DNA of 64,000 nt from Hypericum androsaemum (taxonomy: Eukaryota; Streptophyta; Magnoliopsida; Malpighiales; Hypericaceae), in NCBI GenBank assembly GCA_963995505.1, contig OZ023192.1, positions 12,321,001-12,385,000 on the forward strand. Reading direction: 5' to 3'. Each line of letters starts with the position of its first letter. Position 1 is the first letter of the stretch. The notes under the pieces are model-generated. The model worked only from the letters and a program-made list of their open reading frames with translations, had not been told where the DNA came from and made no database searches. A program made the translations under genes and the position numbers. Positions 20,770 to 32,200 of the stretch are shown here, piece by piece.

Positions 20770-21525
20770 ATGTTCAATAGAGCTTCATTTGCAGGTCCAC
20801 GAACCTCTACGCTTGAACCAGATTGTAATGGATGGATTGACTATCATACGGAGTACTATGGAGATCGATTTCAATGGAATCATGATCCTTATGCTCGTAC
20901 TTATCAACCACGTCCACAACAAGCATCCAACTCCTCATTGGAAGATCTTATTAGGACATTGGCCATCACCACAAATCAAAGTATTCAAAATCTCGCCAAC
21001 CAAACTCAAGCGAGCATCAAGAATATTGAAGAGCACATATCCCAACTTGCAGCTGACATAAGAGAGATTAAGGCAAGTCAAAAAAATGTGGAGCTCCAAC
21101 AGCTTGAGGTAAAAAAAGAGACGATGGATATTAAAGACATAGAGGATACGGTGAATCTTGAAGAGGAGTTTAAACTAGAAGAAATAAAGGTGGAGATACA
21201 ATGCGAAGAGGAAGTGGTGGACCTTGAAGTAGAGGAACAAGATGAATGTGAGGTGATGGTCAGGTCGCCTCTCATCGAAGAACCACTACAGATCATGCTA
21301 CCTATGGTGACACCAACAAAATTACAACAATTGGAGTTCGAAGCTAAAGTTGGTAGACCATATATAGATAGCATGTTTCCATATCAATTCAAGTACGTGT
21401 ATGTGCTAGATAAGGTTAAGGAGGATGACAAAGCACCAAGAGTAAAAATGAAGAGGAAGATTGCACAACCTTCTCGAGTTAAAATGAAGATTCGTGACCA
21501 AAATTGGATATTTAATCCCGGATGA
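20770..21525 (+). CDS. Gag-tail-like ORF of the non-autonomous LTR element
   Basis: 251 codons, uninterrupted. The N-terminal ~60 residues hold a Tyr/Gly/Asp/Trp-rich segment (DYHTEYYGDRFQWNHDPYA). Residues about 56-110 (SLEDLIRTLAI..SIQNLANQTQASIKNIEEHISQLA) are a predicted coiled coil typical of the C-terminal part of Athila-like gag polyproteins. A long acidic region and a basic tail (RVKMKIRDQNWIFNPG) follow. The usual Retrotrans_gag core and CCHC knuckle are absent. The start is the first ATG after the PBS. A degraded relative is at 41028-40681. Role in packaging is inferred; expression unknown. Confidence 0.65.
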   Translation: MFNRASFAGPRTSTLEPDCNGWIDYHTEYYGDRFQWNHDPYARTYQPRPQQASNSSLEDLIRTLAITTNQSIQNLANQTQASIKNIEEHISQLAADIREIKASQKNVELQQLEVKKETMDIKDIEDTVNLEEEFKLEEIKVEIQCEEEVVDLEVEEQDECEVMVRSPLIEEPLQIMLPMVTPTKLQQLEFEAKVGRPYIDSMFPYQFKYVYVLDKVKEDDKAPRVKMKRKIAQPSRVKMKIRDQNWIFNPG

Positions 21526-23501
21526 GAGAGCAAAGAGACGTCTAGCTAATGACGTTAAATTAGCACTTATTGGGAGGCAACCCAATTTAGTTTTTTTTCT
21601 TTCTTAGATATTAATTAGTTCACTAGATTTATATTTTTTGTTTTATCACAGAATCCTTACTTGGGTCTAATCTTTTTTCAATTTTTGCAGAGAAAAAAAT
21701 CAAAAAAGTCTAATCGAATAGCCCTTCTCGCCACGATGTGAACAGAAGATTTGGAAGCTTATAAAGGAATTGTACGGGATGGACAAATCTGCAATTGTCC
21801 TCGCGGTGAACAGACAATCCTGCTACGAATTGGACAGAAAAACCCGAGGCACTTTGACCCTTCTCGCCCCGACAATCACCTAACCTCCACGACGTGAACA
21901 GAATATTTAAAGCTCAAGCCCTTCTCGCGCCGACCAAGCCCTTCTCGTGATGACCCAGCCGCTGATTAAAAGTCCAAACCGATAATTTTCAGCCTAACAA
22001 TTTATCTCTCCGATTTCTGCGCCCAAGAAATTTAGTCCTAATTGGACTCCTACAGATTGAAAATCGAATTTGAACTCTCCTTCTCTCCAATATTCTCTTC
22101 GTCCATTATATATATTTCATATCCTGTTAAGCTTAATTTTAACTCATCAATTTTTTTAAAATAGGAACATCAATATTTTCTCGTCATTCAAGCTTCATTG
22201 TTATTAATTATTTATTTTTGGACAGAGATTTTCACCATGTCCCCAAAGAAGACCAAAGTCGCACCCACAAATCAAGCTGACCTTCGCGACACATAAAAGG
22301 CTTCCTTCCTTATCCGAGATGACAACGAATTCTGGATGCAAGCTGCCACCTCTTCCAGCAAGAGACACACCACATGAGGGAGCCCTTGAACCCTACACTA
22401 ATTTATTTTGTTTAACTTTATTTATTGTATTTTATTTTCAAGTGTCTTGTTATGTCTTGTGTATTTTATTTTATTTGTTATGTTTAGAGTCAACCTACAC
22501 CAAGCGGACATGTTATTTTCTAAGTGTGGGGGTGTTTAGTTGAAATATTTAGTATGGTTTGCGTGTCGAGTCAACCATCTGCTTGAACTTGCAACCTTGA
22601 ATTTTTGACCCCTTAGCAACTTAAAATCCTTAGGAAAGCTCATGCCAAGATGAAATTAGCAAGGATAGGAATAAGTCCATATTGAGAAGTAGTTTTTGCT
22701 TTTCGAAAAAATCTCATAATTGGATTAAGCGACCACTAGTGTACAAGACTGATATAACACTTGAGAGAATTCGGGTGGCACGGCTGTAGTAACCAACTCC
22801 CGCATGTATCATATATATATTTTAGCTGACTTGCGTGAGGATTAACCGAGTGGCGTATAAGAAAACTTGCTGCCCTTCTATGTTGTGAAAAAAAAATGCT
22901 TGAAAGGAATGGGAAGGAAGGAAAATTGAAATGCGGAATGTGGAATGTAGAGGTGGAATGTGAATGAATGTTGGCGGAAGGGCAGTAGTCAGGTAAACAA
23001 TTAGAGTTGATGTTGCCTCCGGCCTGACTAGGATGGAGCTTGAAGATCGTTATAGGTGTACAATCGGAGCAATAAAAAGTTGTAACCCGGCCTATTGACA
23101 TCTAAGAGTGAAGTCCCAAGTGCCATGCAAACTTAAGTGCTAACCATGCTAACCTAAAATATTTTGGGATGAGGCCAAGCTAAACAGCACTATAAGTGCC
23201 TTAATATCTAGTCATGCCTGGTGCTTATTGATGTTGAGTCCCTAGTGGCCTTCACCGCTTTTTGAATAATTAAAATTATGGAAAACTACTTTAATTTGTG
23301 GGCTAGACTTGAATTTTAAAATTGACTTGGCATGAGGATTCCTAGGGATAGTTTGTTGTTGATGGTTCATAAGTTCAGTGTGGTTCAAATGCTAGTGCTC
23401 ATGTTGACAATATCTATTTGCATGTTCTATATGAGTCTTTTGAGTCTGTCTTAGTTTAGAGTCTTCCTTGGGGACAAGCAAAGTTTAAGTGTGGGGATGT
23501 T
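21526..23501 (+). other. Non-coding interior of the LTR element
   Basis: Contains degenerate repeats around 21720-21960 ('cccttctcgc..cgac', 'gacgtgaacagaa'), a short broken reading at about 22237 (MSPKKTKVAPTNQ, stopped after about 20 codons; relative on the minus strand near 39760), and the conserved 'tgggaggcaacccaattta' and 'cttggggacaagcaaagttt' lines seen in plant Ty3-type elements. No enzyme domain. Confidence 0.6.
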
Positions 23502-24796
23502 TGATGTGTGTCTAAAACACGCATTAAATGCATAGGATTTCGAGTTATTTTCGTATGCTTATTTTTAGTTTAGTATCGTTTTAGTAAATATTTGAGATTT
23601 GGATGACTAATGGGTTCTTTGTGCTAAATTGTAGGAAAAGGAGGCAAATTTGGAAAGAATTATACTTGGAGAAGAAGTCTGGCAGGGACAGCTGACTTGG
23701 AAGGGCATTTCGGTCGACTTTGGAGCCGAATCAGAGGATGCGTATTTGACAGAAAACTGAAGATATTTCTTTCCTCTTTCCGTGCATATAAAGAATGCCT
23801 AAATCGGAGATCGAAAAAGGAAGTTACGACCAAAACACTGAAGGCTGTTCTGGCAGATTTTATTGACGAATATTCGGTACAATATTGGAAATTCGGTTTC
23901 TGCATCGCGGAGGACTCTTGAAATGACCCATTAGGTTTTTACAATTAGGAGGGCTTATATATAATTCTCTAGACTTATTTTAAGAGAACTTTTTTGATTC
24001 CAGAGAACATAACCTATTTTACTTTGTCTTTGTCGCGACTATGGGGAACTTAACCTCTAGGTAGATTTGAGGGAGGAGACCCAAGTATTTGGTTGTGAGG
24101 ATCAGGTTTTATTAATCTATCTCAGTAGTATTTACTTATTTCCTTGTGCTTATTATTGTTCTTGAATGGTTTGCGTTTGTGAATTTATTCTTGAACATAT
24201 TTGCCTTTGATTCTTGATTAGCGATTGCAGTTAGGAATTGAACCTAGGAGCAAGGTTAATTCAGCGAGGAACGGTCGTTACCAAACTAATTAACTAGGAA
24301 TAAGTAAGGCTAGTTTGTAGATACCAAGGTTTTGAGTATAATCGCTAGGAGTAGGAACATCTATTCTTAATGCTATTATCTTATAAAATAGAAATTCTGT
24401 CTATTAAGTGATAAACAACTAGTTACGCGGTCGTTTGGCTAGTTGATTGTTGGATGTTTGTGGTCTCTTTGCGGTTGCGGGAGATTTACACCTACTTGCT
24501 ACATGTGTTACATTATATTTTGTGATCCAGTGATCAACCAACCTGTCGTGGTACTCCGATCTCGTATCTGCCACTTTTCTCTCATTGATTTTTACTCTTA
24601 CTTCTCTCTTCTGCGTTTTGTTGATTTCGTTTGATCTACAAATCTCTGAAAAACTCCCATTTTACTTTCGTTTAAATAGTTAGATTAATTGATTATTTGT
24701 TCCTCCTTGGATCTGACTCGATATTTCTGCTTTCTTACTACAAATTAGTGAGCCGTGAATATCGGTTTATTTTGAGGGGCCTCGACACGCTCGTCA
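23502..24796 (+). repeat. 3' LTR of the plus-strand LTR element
   Basis: 1295 bp. Differs from the 5' LTR by scattered substitutions and a few short indels (for example a missing 'cggtcgat' stretch near 24393). Ends ...ctcgtca followed by TSD aaaag. Confidence 0.92.
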
Positions 24797-24801
24797 AAAA
24801 G

Positions 24802-24952
24802 ATCTGGCTTTCTTTCGAAACTACAGGTAGCTCTTGAATTAATCGATCATTGTCAATATGTGATAGCGAAATACGGGCTTTCCTTCGTGCAGAGCAATTT
24901 AGCTATAGAAAAATATATATTCTTGATCTTGATGCTCGGTAAACATATGTAA
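24802..24952 (+). pseudogene. PMEI-like pseudogene (unit C), 3' part
   Basis: Resumes in the intact gene's order: SGFLSKLQVALELIDHCQYVIAKY..., keeping the last family cysteine, to a TAA at 24950-24952. It joins 19404 if the LTR element and one copy of 'aaaag' are removed. Confidence 0.85.
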
Positions 24953-25362
24953 TATTGTCCTCTAGGGCTTCAAAGTAACAAAGATGTTACTCGTATTTGT
25001 TTAGCTACTTGTGATGATGATTGTATGCGGGTTTCCTTCCCAAGGTTGGTCGCTAATGTCCCTCTTCATTTCTGTATTGATGTGTACTAGGATGACTTTA
25101 GGAGAGTAAGTTTACACAGTTGCACCCATTCTATTTGATGATTAATTCTAAAAAATAGTCAGCTAGGAGTATTAAACTCGATATTCTACTATGACCTTCT
25201 CATTTAAAAAATGCTAAATACTGTAGAGTAATTTCTGATGGAATAAATGGTGGGTCTAGAATAAATCTCTGAGGTTTTTCTCACATAATCAGAGTAAAAA
25301 ACTTAAAAAGGAGTACCAAGTAGAAGTGAACTTAGAGCGGAAATAATTGTTCAAGTTATATT
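24953..25362. repeat. PMEI-unit downstream block (unit C)
   Basis: Same block as 9144-9654, including 'gtttccttcccaaggttggt' and the AT-rich lines. No gene. Confidence 0.6.
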
Positions 25363-25585
25363 TCAAAATTATCAATGGCCTACCTGCTGCTGACTCATCA
25401 ATCATCATCAAGATAGCAATCATTACAGCCATCATCAAAGCCAAATAAACCCCCACCACTTCAGACACCACTAAAGGAAAATACAAATTATTATCAAAAC
25501 ATGCGGCCTTCTAATCATTCGATGATTGTTAATATTTATTCTTAAAAAAAGATGATTGTTAATATGTGATATCAAAATTCAGATT
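25363..25585 (+). pseudogene. PMEI type-1 fragment (unit C)
   Basis: Collinear with about 1500-1700 of the type-1 pseudogene ('gccatcatcaaagccaaata', 'cgatgattgttaatatg'), with stops and no start. It shows that the ancestral unit held a type-2 gene followed by a type-1 gene. Confidence 0.65.
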
Positions 25586-25804
25586 TCCTTTTTTCTCAAT
25601 TGCAACCCTGAAACCGGTAGTCAAGAGCAAACTAAATTTCATTAATAGTGAAAACTACAACTACAAATAACCCACACACTAAAGTAACCAGCTATTTATG
25701 GTCATAATTGTATGAGAGTTTCTTGCTGATGTCTATTTAATAAAAGATTAGCCATATGGCAGTCGTCGTTCCCATAAAAAGTACATGAAGTGAGTTAAAG
25801 AAAA

Positions 25805-26095
25805 CGGCTTTTGATTGGGTACGGAGTGAAGAAAATTATTCTAGACGGTTTGGAGTGAAAGGAATCTCGCTGGCATGCCTCGTTATGTGATACCGGCATG
25901 CCTCGTTATGTCATACTGGCTAGTGTATTTTTCGTATTTGCAATAGTGGCATGTCCCGTTTACGATACGGGCCCGTGTGACTTTTTCATTTTGGTCTCTG
26001 TATTTTTACATTTTTGCAAAAAATCTCCCGCGTACCTTCACTCCAAACTATTTAGAATGGGGGCATTCCATACCCAATCCAACCCCATAGAACAA
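25805..26095. mobile_element. MITE with ~60-bp inverted ends
   Basis: The left 'ttgattgggtacggagtga' pairs with the right 'ttccatacccaatccaac', and 'cggtttggagtgaa' pairs with 'ttcactccaaact'. Inside, a 23-bp segment starting 'ggcatgcctcgttatgt' is tandemly doubled (about 25872-25917). No coding capacity; TSD not resolved. Confidence 0.6.
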
Positions 26096-26099
26096 GGTA

Positions 26100-26719
26100 T
26101 ATTATAATTATTTCCAACACAAAATGAATATCTAATGCGTTTTTTTGTAAGTGTATCTTATGCGTTTTATGCGCTATATTAGACAATAAATTATTTTTTA
26201 TATTGCATTTTGGGAGATCTTTAAGTTTTTATACAATTTCAAAAAAATACCTCAATTACGGATGAAATAACTAGTGGGTGGAGAATAAACCCCGAAGGTT
26301 TTCTTCACACAATTTTAAACACATGTGTATAGATTTATAGGATTTTGTTGGATTTTACCGGGATTTTACTCAGATTATTAAGATAATATTAAAATAATAT
26401 AAATATATATTATTTAATGAATCTTATACAAATTCTCAATCAAAATTTATCCAATATTGAATTTATTTTGATTTGTGTGTTTGGTTTTGTTAATGTAATG
26501 AAAGAATTAGTTACATTTCTTATCACTGCGAACAATCAAGTGAAGATTTTAATTTTTTTAATAATTAATTTTTAAATAATATGGATCTGTTGGTCGCCCT
26601 CATCTTACCCGATATTTTATGACCGAAATTTTATCTGAATCTTTATCCTTAAAGAGAATACGAGTAAGATTTTGGTCCACCTAAAAAAAAAAGTAAGAAT
26701 CTCGGTTCATTCCCATTCA
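26100..26719. other. AT-rich spacer, no gene
   Basis: Contains a diverged copy of the downstream block near 26255-26330 ('ggatgaaataactagtgggt'). Nothing else supported. Confidence 0.5.
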
Positions 26720-27073
26720 TGCCCATTATTAGTCAAAACAACTATAAAATAATAAAAAAATACAAAGTGAAAAAGGAACTTATCAACAAACAATCAAATC
26801 ATCAGATAAGTATGTTATTTTAGCTCAATTAAAACATCTTGCGAGTTATTAAAAATGCAATGATGACATTTAAATTAGTCAACTAATAAATGTAGAAATA
26901 AACCGCCTTCTAAGTGTAATAAACCGTAGAGAAACAAAAGTATAAACGACCGGAGTAGTGTTCATCTATCCTCTTATCCTCATTCCTCACACAGAGAGAC
27001 CAGTGAGACGCCCCGAAGCGTCCAAGAACAGCCGAACCACTCTCTAACATTACTAACACTATATTTTCTTCAT

Positions 27074-27874
27074 ATGCTGGGAACTTCTTCCACACCAATC
27101 CCAAGTCCCAGGACCTTCTCCACCTCTCTTTCCTTCATCCCAGGTAGCCCAATTATCAGCTAAAGTTTGCAACTTTTAATCACTTTTTAAGTTAAAGTTT
27201 TGATCTTAAAACTTTGTTGCATTACAAATGGGTTGGTCTTTAATGTTTGGTTTCTGTGCAGGACAGAAGCATGGGAGCAAGTGTTTTGGAGGGTTTGGAG
27301 TTGAGTTGAGGGTAAGAGAGGGATGAAGTCTCAGTTCCATCTGTCAGTTACCAATGTTGCAACAGAAATTCCATCTGACAGTTACCAATGTTGCAACAGA
27401 AATTAACTCTGTTCAGCAGGTAACCTTTCTACTTTTAGATTAGCCAGTAAGAGGTTGTTTTAGCTTAGGAAGAGGTTTTTCGTCTTCATGGTCCTATCTG
27501 ACTCGAACTTGGATTGGTTAGTGAAGTGTGTGTTCGGACGCTAGGCGATTTTCCATCTTTATGGTCCTATCTGACCCTGACTCGAACTCGGATATTTGTC
27601 AGAAGCTCGGTTTACGTGAGTCACTGCAAAATTCTGTTTTTTGCAGGCTCCGAAGCTTGATGCTAAGGAAAGCCAGAGGCCAGTTTATCCATTTGCTGCT
27701 ATAGTTGGACAGGATGAGATAAACTATGTCTTCTGTTGAATGTGATTGATCCGAAGATCGGAGGCGTCATAATCATGGGTGATAGAGGGATGGGAAAGTC
27801 AATGACTGTTAGGTCGTTAACTGATTTTCTACCTGAAATTCAAGTAGTTGCAGGCGATCCCTACAATTCGGATT
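27074..27874 (+). pseudogene. CHLI: Mg-chelatase subunit I (CHLI) 5' gene fragment, introns retained
   Basis: CHLI is the AAA+ ATPase subunit of plastid magnesium chelatase, first committed step of chlorophyll synthesis. Three pieces match its N-terminus: 27074-27143 (MLGTSSTPIPSPRT, transit peptide), 27262-27420 (GQKHG.KCFGGFGVE ... VTNVATEINSVQQ) and 27647-27874 (SQRPVYPFAAIVGQDE ... GDPYNS). Intervening DNA starts GT and ends CAG, so this is genomic duplication, not a retrocopy. Disabling changes: early stops in piece 2, a ~40-bp tandem duplication of the 'VTNVATEI' codons, a one-base loss after GQDE shifting the frame, and Walker A read as GDRGMGKSM. The rest of the ATPase (about 75%) is absent; homology ends at 27874. 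Confidence 0.88.
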
Positions 27875-28389
27875 ATTTTTCCAAAATTCGTGGTTATTTA
27901 TGTATAAACTAGTCCATGTAACTCACCATCTCAAAAATCTTCATTCCATTTTTTATAATTATGTACATAGGTAATTATTGAATGCTCGCTTTCATAGGTT
28001 GGATGTTGTGGTGAATAAAATTTGTTCATAAATCGTGATGGATAGCAAGGAGGTATAAATAAAAGAAGATGGAATGAGTTACAAAAAATGAATTGGTAGA
28101 ACAAGAAATAAGGATGGAAAAGAAATATAATTGACTAGATGGAGATGGAAAAACAAGAATGCATTATAGAGGACATATAAAAATAGGTTGGATAATTAAT
28201 TACACCGAGTATTAGAAAACTTTTGAATTACAACGTATCATATAGGGTATTTAGATAGGCGTCTAACTAACAACTCGATAAAAATAAAAAAACTAGAAAT
28301 ATAATTCAAATAAAATAATTGTAAACATGCCTTAACAAACTAGGTAATTTTAAAATACCTATACTAAGTTTTTGCACACCAACCGATAC
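27875..28389. other. PMEI-unit upstream backbone (unit D), no gene
   Basis: AT-rich, shared with 61634-62148 and, more distantly, 7600-8030. No gene. Confidence 0.55.
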
Positions 28390-28404
28390 ACAATCTATAT
28401 GAAA

Positions 28405-28518
28405 CCAAAGAGCATTTGGCCTAGCGGCAGAAGGCGTAATAAGATTTGGCGACGGTCAAGTGTTCAAATTGTGACAAAGTGTAATTACTTGATGAAAAAT
28501 TTTACCTTTAAAAAGAAT
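28405..28518 (+). mobile_element. tRNA-derived SINE with 15-bp TSD
   Basis: 114 bp flanked by 'acaatctatatgaaa' at 28390-28404 and 28519-28533. Pol-III-like A box 'tggcctagcgg' near the 5' end and B box 'gttcaaattgtgac' about 40 bp later; it ends in an A-rich tail. Paralogous units have the target once and uninterrupted ('acaatctgtatgaaa', near 8029, 18207 and 51277), which proves insertion. Copied again in D' at 62164-62277. Confidence 0.85.
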
Positions 28519-28739
28519 ACAATCTATATGAAAAAATTATTTGAAATCCTGTATTTTGTATGTTTGTTTGAGACAAAGAATAAATTATTATCTAAATAAT
28601 TGTAGTTAAATGAGTAATATCTATTCGGCTTCTAAATCTATATTGAACAAAGTCGACCCAAGTATTATTCATATTAAACCGTAACAAACTAAATATATCT
28701 TTCATACGTTTTTAAGATATATTTTATAAAGTTTATGTC

Positions 28740-28975
28740 CGCAAATCTATTAACATTCCATATTAGGAGATTTATGTATAAGGTCAACTTTCCGAAACAA
28801 GGTAATTGCTGCTTTTGGAAGTGTAATTATATTTTCAAACAATTGAAATATAGAAGTGTAGAAGGTTCATGTATAGGTCAGCCTTCCGAAACAAACATTT
28901 ATTTATGTAAATGCTTGTTTTGAAAATGTAATTATATTTCCAAACAATTGCAATACGAAAGTGTAAGGCTGTTGA
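28740..28975 (+). promoter_or_regulatory. Promoter repeats of PMEI unit D
   Basis: Two diverged copies of the 'ggtcaac-ttccgaaacaa ... ttttggaagtgtaattatat ... caaacaattg' segment, ending near 'caatacgaaagtgtaaggct', where the TATA box of other units has become 'aatacgaaag' and is probably lost. Confidence 0.5.
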
Positions 28976-29034
28976 AACATCATCTCTTATAACACAAGGA
29001 GACTAGAAATAAATCATACCCTTAAGCAACAACG

Positions 29035-29173
29035 ATGTCTTCGATTGTCAACTTTTGTGCACTATTTGTACTTTTGTTGGTGTCCTTGATCACACAATCT
29101 TTGGTTATTTCCCAAGACGACATAAATGTAGTTTGCTCTGATTCTGAAATACGAGATCGTTTATTCTATTTTT
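29035..29173 (+). pseudogene. PMEI-like pseudogene (unit D), 5' part, cut by LINE
   Basis: The ATG begins MSSIVNFCALFVLLLVSLITQS, a good signal peptide. The first cysteine is kept (VVCSD) but its partner is replaced (LFYFSY in the LINE-free sister). The coding sequence ends in the target duplication of the LINE and continues at 34349. Confidence 0.85.
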
Positions 29174-29243
29174 TTTTTGGTAGATAGAATAAAATTTTAA
29201 ACCCAAAATAGTTATAGCAAGTAGTACAATCCTACACAACAAG

Positions 29244-32200
29244 TTAATTACAATGGTAATCTCCCCTATCGCGTAGAGATTCCATGTACAAAATTAAATC
29301 TTGGGGACCAATATCTGCTAAAGAATTTGACCATGTAAGCCATTCTTGGACTTGTCCAGTAATAGCATGGATGAGAAGTTCCCTGTTGCACTGCTCGCCT
29401 TGAAATATCGCTCGGTTTCTCATATTCCAAAGTCCCCAAAGTATCACCCCGAATAGTGCAAACCAAACCTTCTTGATTATCCTATCATGCACGAGTCCCA
29501 TCCAATCCTCCAGAAAATCAGTGAAAGAAGAATTGCCACACCAAGATACACCAATTTTGCGAGCAAAATAATTCCAAACTGAATTGGCAAAACTGCATGT
29601 GAGAAACAAGTGATCGATGGTTTCATCCATATCACCACAAATTGGACAAAGTGAGTCCCAAGGATCCAATCTATGCCTTCGAATGAGGACATCCCTAGTG
29701 AGCAACTTACTTTTCATTGCAATCCACATGAAGCATTCTACTTTAAACGGGATCTTACCTGTCCAAATTAGAGGTGCAAAATGACAGCGTTGAAAGTCTT
29801 GTAAACCAGAGTAATATTTCATCTTTAGAGCAGAAATGGAGAAGTCATCTTCCCCCAAAAATTGCCATCGTAGCATATCCGGACTTGTCCCGCCTGGAAT
29901 GGCATTCCTAAGCAATCGCAGCAGGGCTACCTCTTCCTCTTCTTCCCATGCAAGTAATGCTCTACGCCAAGGCAATATCCATTTCCATCCCAAGAGTTCC
30001 TTGTAACCACAGTCAATGATTCTTGCCAATTTCTGAGTTGACAGCAGATAAAGTCTTGGAAATCTCTCTCTAAGAGTTCCGTCAAACAACCACACATCTG
30101 TCCAGAAATAAATTAAATCTCCTGTACCCAATTTCAGCTTTAAACTAGTTAGAAAATTGCTGAAAAGAATTGAGTTGGCTATAGGAACCCGACATATATC
30201 AGCCCAAATACTATTGCCATGAGCCACCGGATACGAGAAAGATGATGAAGGAGTAAAACCTTGCAATCCCGAGATGAAACTTGCCCAAAGAGAGGTAGAG
30301 TTCTTGAGAAAACGCCACAGCCATTGTAGAAGTAAGGAGTTATTCAAAAGAGTTAAATCGGCCACCCCCATACCTCCAAAATCTTTTGGTGTGCAAACCA
30401 GGCTCCATTTTACCAAAGAGGACTTTTTTAAATCGAGATTACCCGACCATAGAAACGTTCTGAGTCTCTTGTTGAGTAGTTTTGCCACTCCAACAGGCAT
30501 CTTGAAGATGGAGAGGTATTATACAGGAAGCGAGGATAGAACTGACTTTACCAGTGTTAATCGTCCTCCGAGAGACAAGAGATTCCCCTTCCACTTGGCC
30601 AATCGACTGTCAACTACCTCCAACATTGGTCTCCAATTTGCAATTTGTCGCATGCTGCAACCTATTGGAAGCCCTAAATACTTTAAAGGCAATAGCTCCA
30701 ATTTGCAATTCCAAACATTTGCAGCTTTTTGCATCCAGGCATCTTCAATGTTGACTCCCACCATTGAAGTTTTAGAAGAATTAATCTTCAGCCCGGAGAT
30801 TAAACCAAAGATAGATACAATCGAATTAAGATTTTCAATGCTCTCTTCATTTTTCTCGGAGAAAAGTAGGGTATCATCTGCGTATTGCAATATATTTAGG
30901 CTGCACTGTAAACCTGGTATCCTTATTCCTTTAATGAAGCCCTCTTCTTGAGCACTCCGAACCAGGATGCTTAATCCTTCTGCTGCCATGATGAAAAGAA
31001 AAGGGGATAGAGAATCACTTTGACGAAGCCCGCGCTGCAACTGGAATTGAGAAGTGGGAGAGCCATTGACGAGAACTGAGATCTTAGCTGTTGATATACA
31101 TTCTCTAATCCAACCCCTCCATTTGGTGCCAAAACCCATTGCCAATTGAACTTCTTCAATGTAATCCCAATCTATCGAATCAAAAGCTTTCTCAAAATCC
31201 AATTTAATGAGAACACCCTCTCTCTTCAGACGTTTGAGCATAGCTACAGTTTCACCAGCAATCAGAATTGAATCTGTAATTTGTCACCCTGCAAGAAAAG
31301 CAGATTGCTCCAGTCCAATTACCTGACTCAGAATTGGTCTAAGTCTCAAAGATAGTAGCTTAGATATGATCTTGTAGATGCACCCAATCAAGCTAATCGG
31401 CCTGAAGTTAGACATACTTGATACTCCAAGCTTCTTTGGTACTAAGGCTACGAATGAGGAGGTCACTACCGAATGTAATTTCCCAGTCTTGAAGAAGTGG
31501 ATGACACAAGCAAAAATATCCTTTTTGATGAAATCCCAAGAAGTCTTGATGAATTTAAAATTAAAACCATCGGGACCTGGTGCTTTATCACCCGCACAAC
31601 TCCACACGGCAACCTTAATCTCTGCTTCTGTAGGTAAAGTTTCCAACCCGGCACAAGATGAATCATCAATCTTTTTGAACATATTGGCAGCAATTGAGGG
31701 CCGAGACTTCTTTTGATGGCTATAAACTTGCTTAAAGTGATTGAAGATGTGTGCTTTAATCTCTCTTGCCTCCGTGATCAGTCTATCTTCCTGTTTAATT
31801 GACCCGATATAGTTCCTTGTGCGATTAAAGCAGGTGGTGGCATGGAAAAATTTGGAGTTCCGATCACCACCGCGACCCCAGTTTAGCCTTGACTTCTGCT
31901 GCCACATGGAATCAAGTTTCTTTTGAATGGAAATCAGTTCATGCCTCAAATTTGCTCTTATTACGTGATCCACCCCATTCAAGAGGATGTCCTCCCCTTC
32001 CACATCCAACCTATCAATCTCATCTTTCACTTCCCTTAAACGAGTCTCAAGCTTTCTAAAATGCACTTTATTCCACTCCTGCAGCTTTAGCTTTAGTCCC
32101 TTTAATTTATAAATGAGCCTGTGAGGGCCAAAAGTTACTGCATCCATCTCATCCCACCACCCTTTACACAACTTAAGAAAATCAGGTTCCTGAAGCCAAC

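Larger units (their letters stand above)
19410..24796 (+). mobile_element. Non-autonomous LTR retrotransposon (Athila/Tat-like, TR-GAG type) in a PMEI gene
   Basis: 5387 bp, bounded by TG...CA LTRs (19410-20713; 23502-24796) and the 5-bp target duplication 'aaaag' (19405-19409; 24797-24801). The PBS after the 5' LTR (20719-20736, TGGCGCCGTTGTCGGGGA) fits the 3' end of plant tRNA-Asp apart from one base. A polypurine-like 'gtgtggggatg' precedes the 3' LTR. The 2.8-kb interior has one long ORF (20770-21525) and no protease, RT or integrase, so it must have been mobilised in trans. LTRs are nearly identical by eye, suggesting recent insertion. Confidence 0.92.

Noticed and set aside
21720..21960. 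CRISPR-like array or tandem gene repeat
   Set aside because: Repeats are degenerate and irregularly spaced, inside an LTR element of a plant genome.
22736..23101. 121-codon minus-strand ORF
   Set aside because: Antisense in the interior of the LTR element, not preserved as an open frame in the related element.
28405..28470. tRNA gene
   Set aside because: A- and B-box-like sequences are present, but no cloverleaf or acceptor stem can be formed; the TSD shows it is a SINE.
30274..30951. 225-codon plus-strand ORF
   Set aside because: Antisense shadow of the LINE reverse transcriptase on the minus strand.
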